Shown: in pieces, positions 34,333 to 43,052 of the stretch | How the letters are laid out: each line of letters starts with the position of its first letter | Position numbering within the stretch: the stretch's first letter is position 1 | Source of the DNA: Rhizobiaceae bacterium | GTDB lineage: Bacteria; Pseudomonadota; Alphaproteobacteria; Rhizobiales; Rhizobiaceae | Reading direction: 5' to 3' | Assembly (NCBI GenBank): GCA_905339215.1 | Contig: CAJPFN010000056.1 | Location: 1-64,000 of the forward strand | Length of the DNA stretch: 64,000 nucleotides | Translations under genes and position numbers: made by a program | Notes under the pieces: model-generated | Database searches by the model: none | The model's input: the letters and a program-made list of their open reading frames with translations, nothing else | What the model was told of the DNA's origin: nothing

Positions 34333-34860
34333 ATGGCCGTGCTCGCCAGACTCGATCGTCTCCTCCGGCAGATATCCTATCTCGGCTTCCTCGCCGCGTC
34401 GGCCCTGCTGCTGGTCGTTGGCGTCATGGGCGCAGCCGACGTGATTTCGACGAATCTCCTGTTCAGGCCGATCCCGGGAATGGTCGAGCTGTCCGGCGCG
34501 TTGCTGGCGGTGATCGTCTTCCTCGGTCTCGCCGAAGCGCAGGCGCGCGGCTCCCACATTGTCATCGACGTGGCGACCCAGAGCATGGGTCCGCGGATGA
34601 GGCGCCTGTCGAGCATCGTCTCGCTGCTGATCGCAGGTGTCCTAATGGCGCTGATCGCCTGGCATACGACGCGGCTCGCCATCAATTCCTGGAACATCAG
34701 GGAGGCCGCGCTCGGCGCGCTCGCCTTCCCCGTCGCGCCGTTCAAGAGCGTCGCGGCATTCGGTGCGTGGCTGGCCACGGCCGAGTTCGCGCGCCAGACC
34801 CTGCGGCTGATCGGCGGTCGCGAGGCGACCGACACGGCGGGGAGCAGCCACGATGCTTGA
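34333..34860 (+). CDS. TRAP transporter small permease 2 (DctQ family)
   Basis: 175-residue protein with four predicted membrane helices. ADVISTNLLFRPIPGMVELSG and GSHIVIDVATQSMG match DctQ. It overlaps the large permease gene by 8 bp. Confidence 0.88.
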   Translation: MAVLARLDRLLRQISYLGFLAASALLLVVGVMGAADVISTNLLFRPIPGMVELSGALLAVIVFLGLAEAQARGSHIVIDVATQSMGPRMRRLSSIVSLLIAGVLMALIAWHTTRLAINSWNIREAALGALAFPVAPFKSVAAFGAWLATAEFARQTLRLIGGREATDTAGSSHDA

Positions 34861-36166
34861 TCCGCTCATCATCGGCCTCATCGCGATCGCCGCGATGCTG
34901 GCGCTGTCGCTCGTCGGCGTGCCTGTCGGCCTCGCCATGGCCGCCGTCGCCGTCGTCGGCCTGTGGGCGACCGGTGGAGCGGCCTTCGCCTTCAACACCC
35001 TGACGAACCTGCCGTTTGCCATGGCGTCGGACTACAGCTTCGTGGTCATCCCGATGTTCGTTCTCATGGGAGCGATCGCCTCCGCCTCGGGCATCACGCA
35101 GGAACTGTTCTCCTTCTCCAACCTGCTCCTGCGCTCGAGGCGTGGAGCGCTCTACCAGGCGACGATCCTGGCCTCTGCCGGTTTTGCGGCGATCTCCGGA
35201 TCGACGCTCGTCAACGCCGCGCTGTTCACGCGCATCGCACTGACCGAGATGCTGAAGCTCGGCTACGACCGTGCCTTCTCGGCCGGCTGCATCGCAGCCG
35301 CCGGCACGATTGCGGCCCTCATCCCCCCCTCCATCAGCTTCGTCATCTACGGCCTCCTGACAGGCGAATCGGTCGCCGAACTGCTCATCGCCGGCATCGT
35401 TCCCGGCCTTCTCACCACTGCCGCCTACATGATCGGCACCAGCGTTCTGGTCCGCGCCAAGACCGACCTCGCGCCGCCCCCCCAGCCGCGCGCCGGGTTC
35501 GCCGAGATCGGTCGCAGCGCGCTGGCGCTGTGGGCGACCTTCCTGCTGGCCGGCCTCGTCATCGGCGGCATCTATCTCGGATTCACGACGCCGTCCGGCG
35601 CCGGCGCGCTGGGTGCGATCGGCGCGCTGGTCATCGCGCTCTCGCGCCGCCGCCTGTCGGGAGCAAAACTCGCCGACTGCCTGCGCTCGGCGGCGGGCGT
35701 GACCGCGGCACTGTTCGTCGTCATCATCGGCGGCCTGATGTTCACGCGGTTCTTCCTCGTCGCCGGGACCGTCACCTCGGCAACCGAACTGCTGCAGTCC
35801 TTCGAGCTTTCCCCAGTTCTGTTCATGCTGATCCTCGTCGCGGTCTTCGTCGTCCTCGGCATGTTCATGGACCCGCTGGCGATGCAGGTGATGACGCTGC
35901 CGTTCGTCTATCCGATGGTCACCGCGCTCGGCTATGACGGGATCTGGTTCGGCGTAATCATGGTCAAGCTGGTCGAACTCGCCGTTCTCAGTCCGCCCGT
36001 GGGCATGAATCTGTTCGCGGTCATCGGTGCGTCGGAGGGTAAGGTCAAACTGCCGGAGATCTATCGCGGCATCGCCCCCTTCATCGCGATCGAGGCGATC
36101 GTTCTCGCCCTGCTCCTCGCCTTCCCCGAGTTCTCGCTCTGGCTGCCGCGCCAGATGTTCAACTGA
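34853..36166 (+). CDS. TRAP transporter large permease 2 (DctM family)
   Basis: 437-residue permease. DYSFVVIPMFVLMGAIASASG, GTIAALIPPSISFVIYGLLTG and AVLSPPVGMNLFAVIG are DctM signatures. It forms the sodium-coupled channel with the small permease. The dehydrogenase gene follows 18 bp later, in the same unit. Confidence 0.93.
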   Translation: MLDPLIIGLIAIAAMLALSLVGVPVGLAMAAVAVVGLWATGGAAFAFNTLTNLPFAMASDYSFVVIPMFVLMGAIASASGITQELFSFSNLLLRSRRGALYQATILASAGFAAISGSTLVNAALFTRIALTEMLKLGYDRAFSAGCIAAAGTIAALIPPSISFVIYGLLTGESVAELLIAGIVPGLLTTAAYMIGTSVLVRAKTDLAPPPQPRAGFAEIGRSALALWATFLLAGLVIGGIYLGFTTPSGAGALGAIGALVIALSRRRLSGAKLADCLRSAAGVTAALFVVIIGGLMFTRFFLVAGTVTSATELLQSFELSPVLFMLILVAVFVVLGMFMDPLAMQVMTLPFVYPMVTALGYDGIWFGVIMVKLVELAVLSPPVGMNLFAVIGASEGKVKLPEIYRGIAPFIAIEAIVLALLLAFPEFSLWLPRQMFN

Positions 36167-36184
36167 CCGACAAGGACAAAAAGC

Positions 36185-37108
36185 ATGGACGGCAAGACGC
36201 GCATCGGCTTCATCGGGCTCGGCGCCATGGGCGAACCGATGGCGGCACGATTGACGGCCGCCGGCTTTGCCGTGGCCGTCCACGATGCAGACGGCGACCG
36301 CACGGCGCGGGTGGCCGCGGCCATCGGCGCCCGTGCGGCGACCACCCCGAGGGATGCCGCCGCGATGGGCGACATCCTCGTCACGATGCTGCCGAGCAGC
36401 GCGGTCGTCGAGAGGGTACTCGAAGGCGGCAGCGGCGCGCTGGCGGGGCTGGCTGAGGGCGCGCTGATCGTCGACATGTCGAGCGGGGAACCAAACGCGA
36501 CCCGGTCGATCGCCGAGCGAATCGGCGAAAAGGGTATCGCCATGATCGACGCGCCCGTCTCCGGCGGCGTGTCGCGCGCCAGGACCGGCGAACTTGCGAT
36601 CATGGCCGGCGGCGAGGCCGCCGCAATCGACCGCGCCGAGCCGGTCCTGAAAGCGATGGGAAATTCCGTCATCCGCACCGGCCCGATCGGAAGCGCCCAT
36701 GCGATGAAGGCGTTGAACAATCTCGTCAGCGCCGGCGGCTTCCTGATCGGCATCGAGGCCCTGCTGATCGGTCAGCGCTTCGGCCTCGATCCCGCGCTCA
36801 TGGTCGACGTTCTCAACGTCTCGACCGGCATGAACAACTCCACCCAGAAGAAGTTCAAGCAATTCGTGCTGTCGCGGAAGTTCGACGCCGGTTTCGGCCT
36901 CGACCTGATGGTCAAGGATCTCGGCATCGCGCTCGGCGTCGCCACCGCCACCGCGACGCCGGCCCCCTTCGCGGGCCTCTGCAAGGATATCTGGGCCGGC
37001 GCGCAGAAGGTTCTCGGACCGGGCCAGGACCATACGGCCGCGGCAAAGTTCAGCGAGCTCATCGCCGGCACCACCCTCGGCGGAAGCCCGGATGGGTCCA
37101 AGGGCTGA
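36185..37108 (+). CDS. Beta-hydroxyacid dehydrogenase (3-hydroxyisobutyrate dehydrogenase family)
   Basis: 307-residue NAD(P)-dependent enzyme. IGFIGLGAMGEPMAARL is the Rossmann motif, DAPVSGGVSRARTGELAIMAGG the substrate signature, and the catalytic lysine is in GSAHAMKALNN. The family oxidises short 3-hydroxy acids to semialdehydes. As part of the TRAP operon it probably acts on the imported acid. Its stop overlaps the next ATG by one base (TGATG). Confidence 0.88.
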   Translation: MDGKTRIGFIGLGAMGEPMAARLTAAGFAVAVHDADGDRTARVAAAIGARAATTPRDAAAMGDILVTMLPSSAVVERVLEGGSGALAGLAEGALIVDMSSGEPNATRSIAERIGEKGIAMIDAPVSGGVSRARTGELAIMAGGEAAAIDRAEPVLKAMGNSVIRTGPIGSAHAMKALNNLVSAGGFLIGIEALLIGQRFGLDPALMVDVLNVSTGMNNSTQKKFKQFVLSRKFDAGFGLDLMVKDLGIALGVATATATPAPFAGLCKDIWAGAQKVLGPGQDHTAAAKFSELIAGTTLGGSPDGSKG

Positions 37109-37824
37109 TGATCGCCCCGGCGCTGGCGGACCAGACCGTCGCCGTCTTCGGCGGCTCGTCCGGCATCGGGCTGGCCACGGCCCAGGCGGCCCATGCGCTC
37201 GGCGCGAACGTCACCATCGCCTCGCGCAGCGCGATCAGGCTTCGCGAGGCGGCGAATGCGATCGGCGGGGCCGAGACGGCCGCGCTCGACATCCGCGACG
37301 CGGATGCCGTCAGGCGCTTCTTCGAGCAGCGCCATCCCTTCGACCATATTGTCGTATCGGCGGCCGAACTGGCAGTCGGGCCGCTGCGCAAGCGCAGCCT
37401 CGCCGATGAACGCGCCGCCATGGACAGCAAGTTCTGGGGCGCTGTCCACGTCGCGCACGCAGCGCGCATCCGCCCGGGAGGCAGCCTCACGCTCGTGTCG
37501 GGGATGATCGGCGTCAGGCCGACGGGCGGCGCTACCATGCTCAGTGCCATCAACGCAGCCATCGATGCGCTCGCCAAGGCGCTGGCCACCGAGATGGCAC
37601 CGATCAGGATCAACTGCGTCTCGCCCGGCCGGATCGAGACGGCGTGGTGGGACTTCCTGCCTGCGGCCGACCGTCAGGCGCTGTTCGACCGCACCGCCGC
37701 CGCCCTGCCCTTGAAGCGGATTGGCCGCGCCGAGGAGGTTGCCGCGCAGATCGTCCACCTGATGCAGAATGGCTTCATGACCGGCAGCGTCGTCCTCGTC
37801 GACGGCGGCGGCAGCGTGGCGTAG
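37108..37824 (+). CDS. Short-chain dehydrogenase/reductase (SDR), shorter form
   Basis: 238-residue SDR. FGGSSGIGLATAQAA binds the cofactor, with ASRSA after the second strand suggesting NADP. The central part is short: NNAG is replaced by VSAAEL, and the usual Ser-Tyr-Lys set is not clear (SGMIGVRPTGGATMLSAINAAID lacks the YxxxK tyrosine). It may therefore be catalytically altered. The C-terminal GSVVLVDGGGS is standard. It is the last gene of the TRAP unit. Confidence 0.82.
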   Translation: MIAPALADQTVAVFGGSSGIGLATAQAAHALGANVTIASRSAIRLREAANAIGGAETAALDIRDADAVRRFFEQRHPFDHIVVSAAELAVGPLRKRSLADERAAMDSKFWGAVHVAHAARIRPGGSLTLVSGMIGVRPTGGATMLSAINAAIDALAKALATEMAPIRINCVSPGRIETAWWDFLPAADRQALFDRTAAALPLKRIGRAEEVAAQIVHLMQNGFMTGSVVLVDGGGSVA

Positions 37825-37902
37825 CTGATCGGCGTGTGCACAAGAGGCCAGTTCGAGCGATGGTCGCCCACCTTGCCAGGCCCGGATATTCCGACAAAGC
37901 GC

Positions 37903-38862
37903 TCATCCGAACACGTTTCTCAGCACCCCGATCCGCTCGCACTCGATCTCGATCACGTCCCCTTTCTCGAAGAAGCGGAAGTGTTCGAGCCCACATCCAT
38001 TGCCGACCGTTCCGGAGCCGAAGATCTCTCCCGGATAGAGCGTCTCGTCACGCGACACGTAAGCGACCATCTCGGGGAAGCCGTGGAGCATTTGCGAGCA
38101 GTCATCGGACACGAGGGTCTCACCGTTCACACGTGCGGCGACCCGCATCCCGCGTAGGTCATCAATTTCGTCACGCGTGACGAGATAGGGGCCCATGGCA
38201 TTGCCCATATCGAAACTCTTGCCCTTTGCCGGGCCGAGCATGCCCTGCATCTCGACCAGCTGCACGTCGCGGGCGGAGAAATCGTTGAAGAGCGTGTAGC
38301 CGAAAATGTGATCGGTCGCCCGTTCCACGTCGATGTTCTTCCCGCCTTTCCATAGCACGGCGGCGATCTCCAACTCGAAATCCCGATAGGTCGAATAGCT
38401 CGGCCATTGCACCGTCTGGTTCGGCCCGATCACGCTGAACCGGTTGGTGATGTAGTAGATCGGGCGCTCGCGATAGACCTGCGGTACCGCGTCGGCTGGA
38501 GAAACGTCCGGGATCGGCCTGCCCTGAAGTTCCGCCGCCAGCTTCTGCATTCCGACGGGCGCCTGGCGCACGTGGGTGGGGAACACCGAGAAATCGCGTA
38601 TCTGCGGAGGCACTGGAATCGGCGCACGAAACGTCACCTCGTCCAGGGCATAGGCACAGTCCTCTTTCCAATCCTCGGCTGCCGCGATTTTCCTGGCGAA
38701 ATCCAGCGCGCGTTCGCCCCCTTCGATGAGGGAAAGCATGGAGGCGAAGGCGCCAAGGTCGCGTCCTCCGGCGGCGGCGGCCAGGTCGACGAGGCGATCA
38801 CCGCGATCCGTGAGGAAGCCGATCCTTTCGGAACCACCGGCGCGGAAGGTTGCTAGTTTCAT
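37903..38862 (-). CDS. Fumarylacetoacetate hydrolase (FAH) family protein
   Basis: 319-residue FAH-fold enzyme. YRDFELEIAAVLWKGGKN carries the metal Glu residues, IFGYTLFNDFSARDVQ is the core signature, and GSGTVGNGCGLE the C-terminal motif. The family splits C-C bonds in acylpyruvates or hydrates dienoates, usually with Mg2+. At 319 residues it is smaller than true fumarylacetoacetase (about 420). It overlaps the cyclase gene by 4 bp and is the last of a six-gene unit that includes an ABC transporter. The substrate is unknown. Confidence 0.88.
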   Translation of the reverse strand: MKLATFRAGGSERIGFLTDRGDRLVDLAAAAGGRDLGAFASMLSLIEGGERALDFARKIAAAEDWKEDCAYALDEVTFRAPIPVPPQIRDFSVFPTHVRQAPVGMQKLAAELQGRPIPDVSPADAVPQVYRERPIYYITNRFSVIGPNQTVQWPSYSTYRDFELEIAAVLWKGGKNIDVERATDHIFGYTLFNDFSARDVQLVEMQGMLGPAKGKSFDMGNAMGPYLVTRDEIDDLRGMRVAARVNGETLVSDDCSQMLHGFPEMVAYVSRDETLYPGEIFGSGTVGNGCGLEHFRFFEKGDVIEIECERIGVLRNVFG

Positions 38863-39641
38863 GTCACGTCCTCAGTCCTAATGGCCGCGACCGGCCGGCA
38901 CCAGCCCGCGCTCGCGCCCTTGATCTTCATCGGAAAGCAGATCACCTCGAACCCGCCTGAAGGCAGCGTCTCGAGGTTGGCCAGTTTTTCCATGTGGCAA
39001 TAGCCACGCACCATGCCGGCGCGATGGCCTTCCCAGATCAGCGAGGCATCTCCGGTCGCCGCCACCTTCCTCGCGGTATGAACAAAGGGCGCGTCCCAGC
39101 TCCAAGCGTCGGTACCGGTGATTCTAACCCCGCGTTCGGTGAGATAGAGCGTGGCTTCGCGGCCCATGCCGCATCCCGTCGCGACGTAGTCCGCCTCGCC
39201 ATAGCGGGCGCCGGCGGCCGTGTTGACGAGCACGATGTCGAGAGGCCGCAATTCGTGTCCGATGCGACCAAGCTCCGCCTCGACGTCTGCCGCCGTAGCG
39301 ACATAGCCGTCGGGAAGGTGGCGGAAGTCGAGCTTCACGCCGCGGCTCCAGCACCATTCGAGAGGCACCTCGTCGACGGTGATGGCGCGCGTGCCGCCAT
39401 CCATCGTCGAGTGGAAATGGTAGGGGGCGTCGAGATGCGTGCCGTTGTGGGTGGACAGGATCACCTGTTCCACCGCCCAACCCTCGCCCCCGGGCAACTG
39501 ATCGCGCGCGATCCCGGGAAAAAAGGAGAGGACCTGCGGCGCGGTTTCGTCATGGCCCATATAGTTGATCTTCGGCCCCAGGCCGGGCGGATCGGCGAAT
39601 TCGGTATTCTCCAGCGGGCGCGAGAGATCGATCAGTCGCAT
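38859..39641 (-). CDS. Cyclase/kynurenine-formamidase family hydrolase
   Basis: 260-residue metal-dependent hydrolase of the cyclase family. HNGTHLDAPYHFHSTMDGG is the zinc-binding signature (HxGTHxDAPxH), and IVLVNTAAGARYGEADY the second block. The family opens amides and lactones, for example N-formylkynurenine or isatin. It starts with the ATG at 39641, 7 bp after the permease stop. With the FAH-like enzyme it probably acts on whatever the SsuABC-like transporter brings in. Confidence 0.87.
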   Translation of the reverse strand: MRLIDLSRPLENTEFADPPGLGPKINYMGHDETAPQVLSFFPGIARDQLPGGEGWAVEQVILSTHNGTHLDAPYHFHSTMDGGTRAITVDEVPLEWCWSRGVKLDFRHLPDGYVATAADVEAELGRIGHELRPLDIVLVNTAAGARYGEADYVATGCGMGREATLYLTERGVRITGTDAWSWDAPFVHTARKVAATGDASLIWEGHRAGMVRGYCHMEKLANLETLPSGGFEVICFPMKIKGASAGWCRPVAAIRTEDVT

Positions 39642-39648
39642 GACGAAG

Positions 39649-40416
39649 TCATCTCCAGAAGAGCAGCCGGCTCTCCACGGCATTGAGAAGCGTGGCAGTG
39701 AGGAAGCCGATGAGGCCAAGCACGGCGATGCCGGCAAACAGGTCGGGGGACTGGAAGCTGCGTTGCGCCAGGAGGATCGACAGGCCGAGGCCTGGCCGGC
39801 TACCCAGCATTTCGCCCACCACCACCAGGATGAGCGATACGGTCAGACCGACTCGCATTCCGGCGAAAATCTCGGGCAGCGCGCTCGGCAGGGCAATCCT
39901 GAACAGCACCGAAGGCCGGCCCATTCCGAGCACGCGGGCGACTTCATAGAGCCGCGGTTCGACGGCGCGAAAGCCGCTGACCGTGCTGAGCAGGCATGGC
40001 CACAGTGCGCCGAAGGCTATGATCGCCATCACCATCTGTTCGCTGTAGCCGAAGACGGCGACGAAGATCGGCACCAGCGAGGCCGGAGGCAGCGGCCGCA
40101 GCGCTTCGAGCGTCGAGCCGAGATACGCATTGGCGCGTCGCGACAGGCCGATCAGCGCTCCCAACGCGGCGCCAACCAGCGAGGCGGCGAGCCAGCCGCC
40201 GAGCGTCCGCGAGACCGTCACGACTGTATCGGAAAGCATCGACCCGTCGACGACGCCATGGACCAGCGCCGCCCAGATCCGCGACGGCGCGGGAAAGAAC
40301 AGAGGACGCACCAGCCCGGCGTGGACAGCCCCTTCCCAGATCAGAAGCAGCGCGGCGGCAAAACCTAGCGAAGCCGCAAACCAGAACAGACGATCGATGG
40401 TTTCGTAGCGAGCCAT
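39649..40416 (-). CDS. ABC transporter permease (SsuC/TauC type), second copy
   Basis: 255-residue membrane subunit with about six helices. GLTVSLILVVVGEMLGSRPGLGLSILLAQ and the earlier EALRPLPPASLVPIFVAVFG are family signatures, with the ATPase-coupling EVARVLGMG loop. It starts at the ATG at 40416. It is the partner of the next permease gene; the two are diverged copies that may form a heterodimer. Confidence 0.9.
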   Translation of the reverse strand: MARYETIDRLFWFAASLGFAAALLLIWEGAVHAGLVRPLFFPAPSRIWAALVHGVVDGSMLSDTVVTVSRTLGGWLAASLVGAALGALIGLSRRANAYLGSTLEALRPLPPASLVPIFVAVFGYSEQMVMAIIAFGALWPCLLSTVSGFRAVEPRLYEVARVLGMGRPSVLFRIALPSALPEIFAGMRVGLTVSLILVVVGEMLGSRPGLGLSILLAQRSFQSPDLFAGIAVLGLIGFLTATLLNAVESRLLFWR

Positions 40417-40421
40417 GCCGT

Positions 40422-41198
40422 TCACCGGAACCTGTCGAGAAAGCGGGCTTCGATCCGGCTTAGCAGGGCGTTCAGTCCCCAGCCGAGCAGGCCGATCCAG
40501 ACCAGATAGGCAAGCGCGGTCTCCGGATGCAGCGTCTGTGCGGCAACGATCATGCCGTAGCCGAGGCCGCGAGGGTTGGCGACCACCTCGACCACGACCG
40601 CAACGGTCAAGGCGATGCCGGCCGTGAGGCGGAAGGCAACGAACAGCCTTAGCAGCGCCGAGGGCACCACGATCGCCAGTGCACGGCGCAACGTGCCCAT
40701 CTCCAGCGCCCTGGCCACTTCGATCAGGCCGGGCTCCACGGCGCGGATCGCCGCGCGCGACAGCACCAGAGTCGGCCAGAGCGTGGTGAAGGCGACGATC
40801 GTCGTTTCCATCTGGAAGCCGAAGCCGGCGATCAGTAGCATCAGCGGGATCAGCGCCGCGGGCGGCACCGGGCGTAGAAGCTCGACACTGACCATCGTCA
40901 GCCGGTCCAGCAAGGGAGTGAGCCCCAATGCGACGCCCGCCATAACCCCGAGCGCGAAGCCGACGGCCAGGCCTGCAAGAACGCAGGAAAGCGTCTGTGC
41001 GGTAGCCGCCGGCAGCGAGCCGTCGGCCAACGCTCGTCCCAAGGCCAGCACGATGTCGTGCGGGGCGGCAAACGTATAGTCTTCCCGCCCGAGAAACAGG
41101 AATGCCGCAACCTCCAGAAGGGCAATCGTCGCAAGCGGCACCACCGCCCCGCGGGGGGGCGCGCGCCGACCGGATGCTGCTGCCAGGGCCATACTCAT
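40422..41198 (-). CDS. ABC transporter permease (SsuC/TauC type), first copy
   Basis: 258-residue permease. SVELLRPVPPAALIPLMLLIAGFG and VVVEVVANPRGLGYGMIVAAQ are typical, with the EVARALEMG coupling loop. The ATG at 41198 overlaps the ATPase stop by 4 bp. Nitrate/sulfonate/taurine-type transporters usually need one permease gene, so a pair is slightly unusual. Confidence 0.9.
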   Translation of the reverse strand: MSMALAAASGRRAPPRGAVVPLATIALLEVAAFLFLGREDYTFAAPHDIVLALGRALADGSLPAATAQTLSCVLAGLAVGFALGVMAGVALGLTPLLDRLTMVSVELLRPVPPAALIPLMLLIAGFGFQMETTIVAFTTLWPTLVLSRAAIRAVEPGLIEVARALEMGTLRRALAIVVPSALLRLFVAFRLTAGIALTVAVVVEVVANPRGLGYGMIVAAQTLHPETALAYLVWIGLLGWGLNALLSRIEARFLDRFR

Positions 41199-41995
41199 GC
41201 CTGCTTGATGAAGCTGAACAGTTCGTGCCGCAGAGAGAGGAAGTGGGGATCCTCCCGGGTCGAAAGCTGGTCGCGTGGCTTGGCCAGGCCCACGTCGAAG
41301 CATTGCGCCACCCTTCCCGGATTGGCGTAGAGCCCCACCACCCTGTCGCCAAGATAGATCGCCTCCTCCAGTTCGTGGGTGACGAAGAAGACGGTAACGG
41401 ATCGCGTCGAGGCGATGCGGAGAACCTCGTCCTGCAACGACTGACGGGTCATTGCGTCGAGCGCGCCGAAGGGTTCGTCCATCAGTAGAACCCTGGGCTC
41501 CTGCGCCAGGCAGCGGGCGATCTGCAGGCGTTGCTGCATTCCCCCTGACATTTGTCGCGGCAACTTGTCGCCGTCTCCAGCCAACCCGACCGTCGCCAGC
41601 AGCGCCGAGATACGGTCGGGCCATTCGGCTTTCGGCACGCCCATCGCCGACAGCGCCAGCGCGATGTTGCCGGCAGCCGTGCGCCACGGAAGCAGGGCCT
41701 TGGAGTAGTCCTGGAAGACGACCGCCACCTTGCGGCTGGGGGCCGCGACCGGCTGCCCATCGAGGATGACGTCGCCCGCCGTCGGTCGCGCCAGGCCGGC
41801 GATCAGCCGCAGCAGCGTGGTCTTGCCGCAACCGGAGGGGCCGACGACCGAAACGAATTCGCCCTCGCCAATGTCGAGATTGATGTCCTCCAGGATCCGG
41901 CGGTCGCCATAGCTGAGGTCGATGCGGCGAAAGGAGATCAGGGGAGTGGGCGGCGCCGTCTCCCGCGCCGCCGCCCGTGTCTGCAGTGGTTTCAC
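41195..41995 (-). CDS. ABC transporter ATPase (SsuB/TauB type)
   Basis: 266-residue ATPase: Walker A GPSGCGKTT, Q-loop VVFQDYSKALLPW, signature MSGGMQQRLQIAR, Walker B VLLMDEPFGALD, H-loop FFVTHELEEA. It overlaps both neighbours by 4 bp. It powers uptake of the ligand bound by the SsuA-like protein. Confidence 0.94.
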   Translation of the reverse strand: MKPLQTRAAARETAPPTPLISFRRIDLSYGDRRILEDINLDIGEGEFVSVVGPSGCGKTTLLRLIAGLARPTAGDVILDGQPVAAPSRKVAVVFQDYSKALLPWRTAAGNIALALSAMGVPKAEWPDRISALLATVGLAGDGDKLPRQMSGGMQQRLQIARCLAQEPRVLLMDEPFGALDAMTRQSLQDEVLRIASTRSVTVFFVTHELEEAIYLGDRVVGLYANPGRVAQCFDVGLAKPRDQLSTREDPHFLSLRHELFSFIKQA

Positions 41996-42918
41996 GGTAG
42001 GACCAGCGTGTCGAGGTCGATGTTGTCGCCGATGCGCCCCTGCGACACGAGCGCGTCTCGCCAGAACGCTAGTTGAGCGGACGAGAGCGAGACGTCGATA
42101 TGCGGCAGGGGGGCCCGCGCGGCCACCTCCGGCGGCAATTTCATCCCGTGGGAAAGGCCGGCGCGAATGGCTTCCTCATCGGTCTTGCCGATTTCCTGTG
42201 CTCGCGCGACAACAGCGCGGAAAGCAGCAATCCTGTCGCCATTCGCGGCCGCCCATTCACGGGTCGAGGCGACCAGGACCGTCTGCTGTCCTTCCGGCAA
42301 CTCGGTGACCGGATGGGCGACAATGCGAGCATGCCCCTCTGTAACCATCGTCGCCGCAAACTGGGCGGGAGTGATCGCGGCGTCGATCCGTCCAGCCTGA
42401 ATCTGCGCTGCGTGCTGCGGGAAGGGCACCTCGATATAGGTGACGCTGGCGGGATCGACGCCATGCATCTTCAGCCACTCCCGAAACATCACGTCGAGCA
42501 GCGCGCCAATGCCCGGCACGCCGACGGTCTTGCCCGCGAAATCGGCGGGAGATTCGATTCCCGAATTCGTCCCCACGACAAGGGCGACGTCTTTCGAGGT
42601 CGTGGTCGTGCTGGAGGTGCCGGCAAATGCGACAAGGTCGAGACCGTTGCCGACCGCGGACAGGAATGTCGTCACGGTCACCGTTCCCATCTCGATGGAG
42701 CCTGACAATAAGGCTGCCGGGATGACCGGATCGGCCGTCATCACCTCAAGGCGAAGGTCGAGGCCCTTTTCGGCGAAGATGCCCTGGCGGTCGGCCATGA
42801 AGATCGCCACCGGCGCCGGATTGATCGTATGGCCCAGACGGATTTCGTCCGCATGAGACGCACCTGCCAGCCCACAGGCTAGCACGGCGCCAAGAAGCAC
42901 TCGTCTCAGCAGTTTCAT
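41992..42918 (-). CDS. ABC transporter solute-binding protein (SsuA/NMT1 type)
   Basis: 308-residue periplasmic protein with a signal peptide ending at GASHADEI. RLGHTINPAPVAIFMADRQGIFAEKGLDL is the family start. It is the first gene of the six-gene unit (binding protein, ATPase, two permeases, cyclase, FAH) and is divergent from a TetR gene. The downstream hydrolases argue for an aromatic or heterocyclic ligand rather than a sulfonate. Confidence 0.9.
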   Translation of the reverse strand: MKLLRRVLLGAVLACGLAGASHADEIRLGHTINPAPVAIFMADRQGIFAEKGLDLRLEVMTADPVIPAALLSGSIEMGTVTVTTFLSAVGNGLDLVAFAGTSSTTTTSKDVALVVGTNSGIESPADFAGKTVGVPGIGALLDVMFREWLKMHGVDPASVTYIEVPFPQHAAQIQAGRIDAAITPAQFAATMVTEGHARIVAHPVTELPEGQQTVLVASTREWAAANGDRIAAFRAVVARAQEIGKTDEEAIRAGLSHGMKLPPEVAARAPLPHIDVSLSSAQLAFWRDALVSQGRIGDNIDLDTLVLP

Positions 42919-42983
42919 GTTCGCTTTTCCTCCCTGATCGCAGGCGGCCGGTTGACCCGGTACAGCACGCTGCCAATAAATGC

Positions 42984-42995
42984 ATACGTCCGTAT
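42984..42995. promoter_or_regulatory. TetR operator candidate (ATACG-TC-CGTAT)
   Basis: A perfect 12-bp palindrome in the 134-bp gap between the divergent SsuA-like and TetR genes, 66 bp upstream of the transporter start. An AT-rich tract follows. Confidence 0.55.
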
Positions 42996-43052
42996 ATATT
43001 TCTTGTCAAGCAATATGGACGAGCGTTCTAATTGTCTGCTAGACGAATATGC

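Noticed and set aside
37903-38862. Calling the FAH-family gene fumarylacetoacetase to complete homogentisate breakdown with hmgA
   Set aside because: It is about 100 residues too short, belongs to a different operon with a transporter and cyclase, and is under a different regulator.
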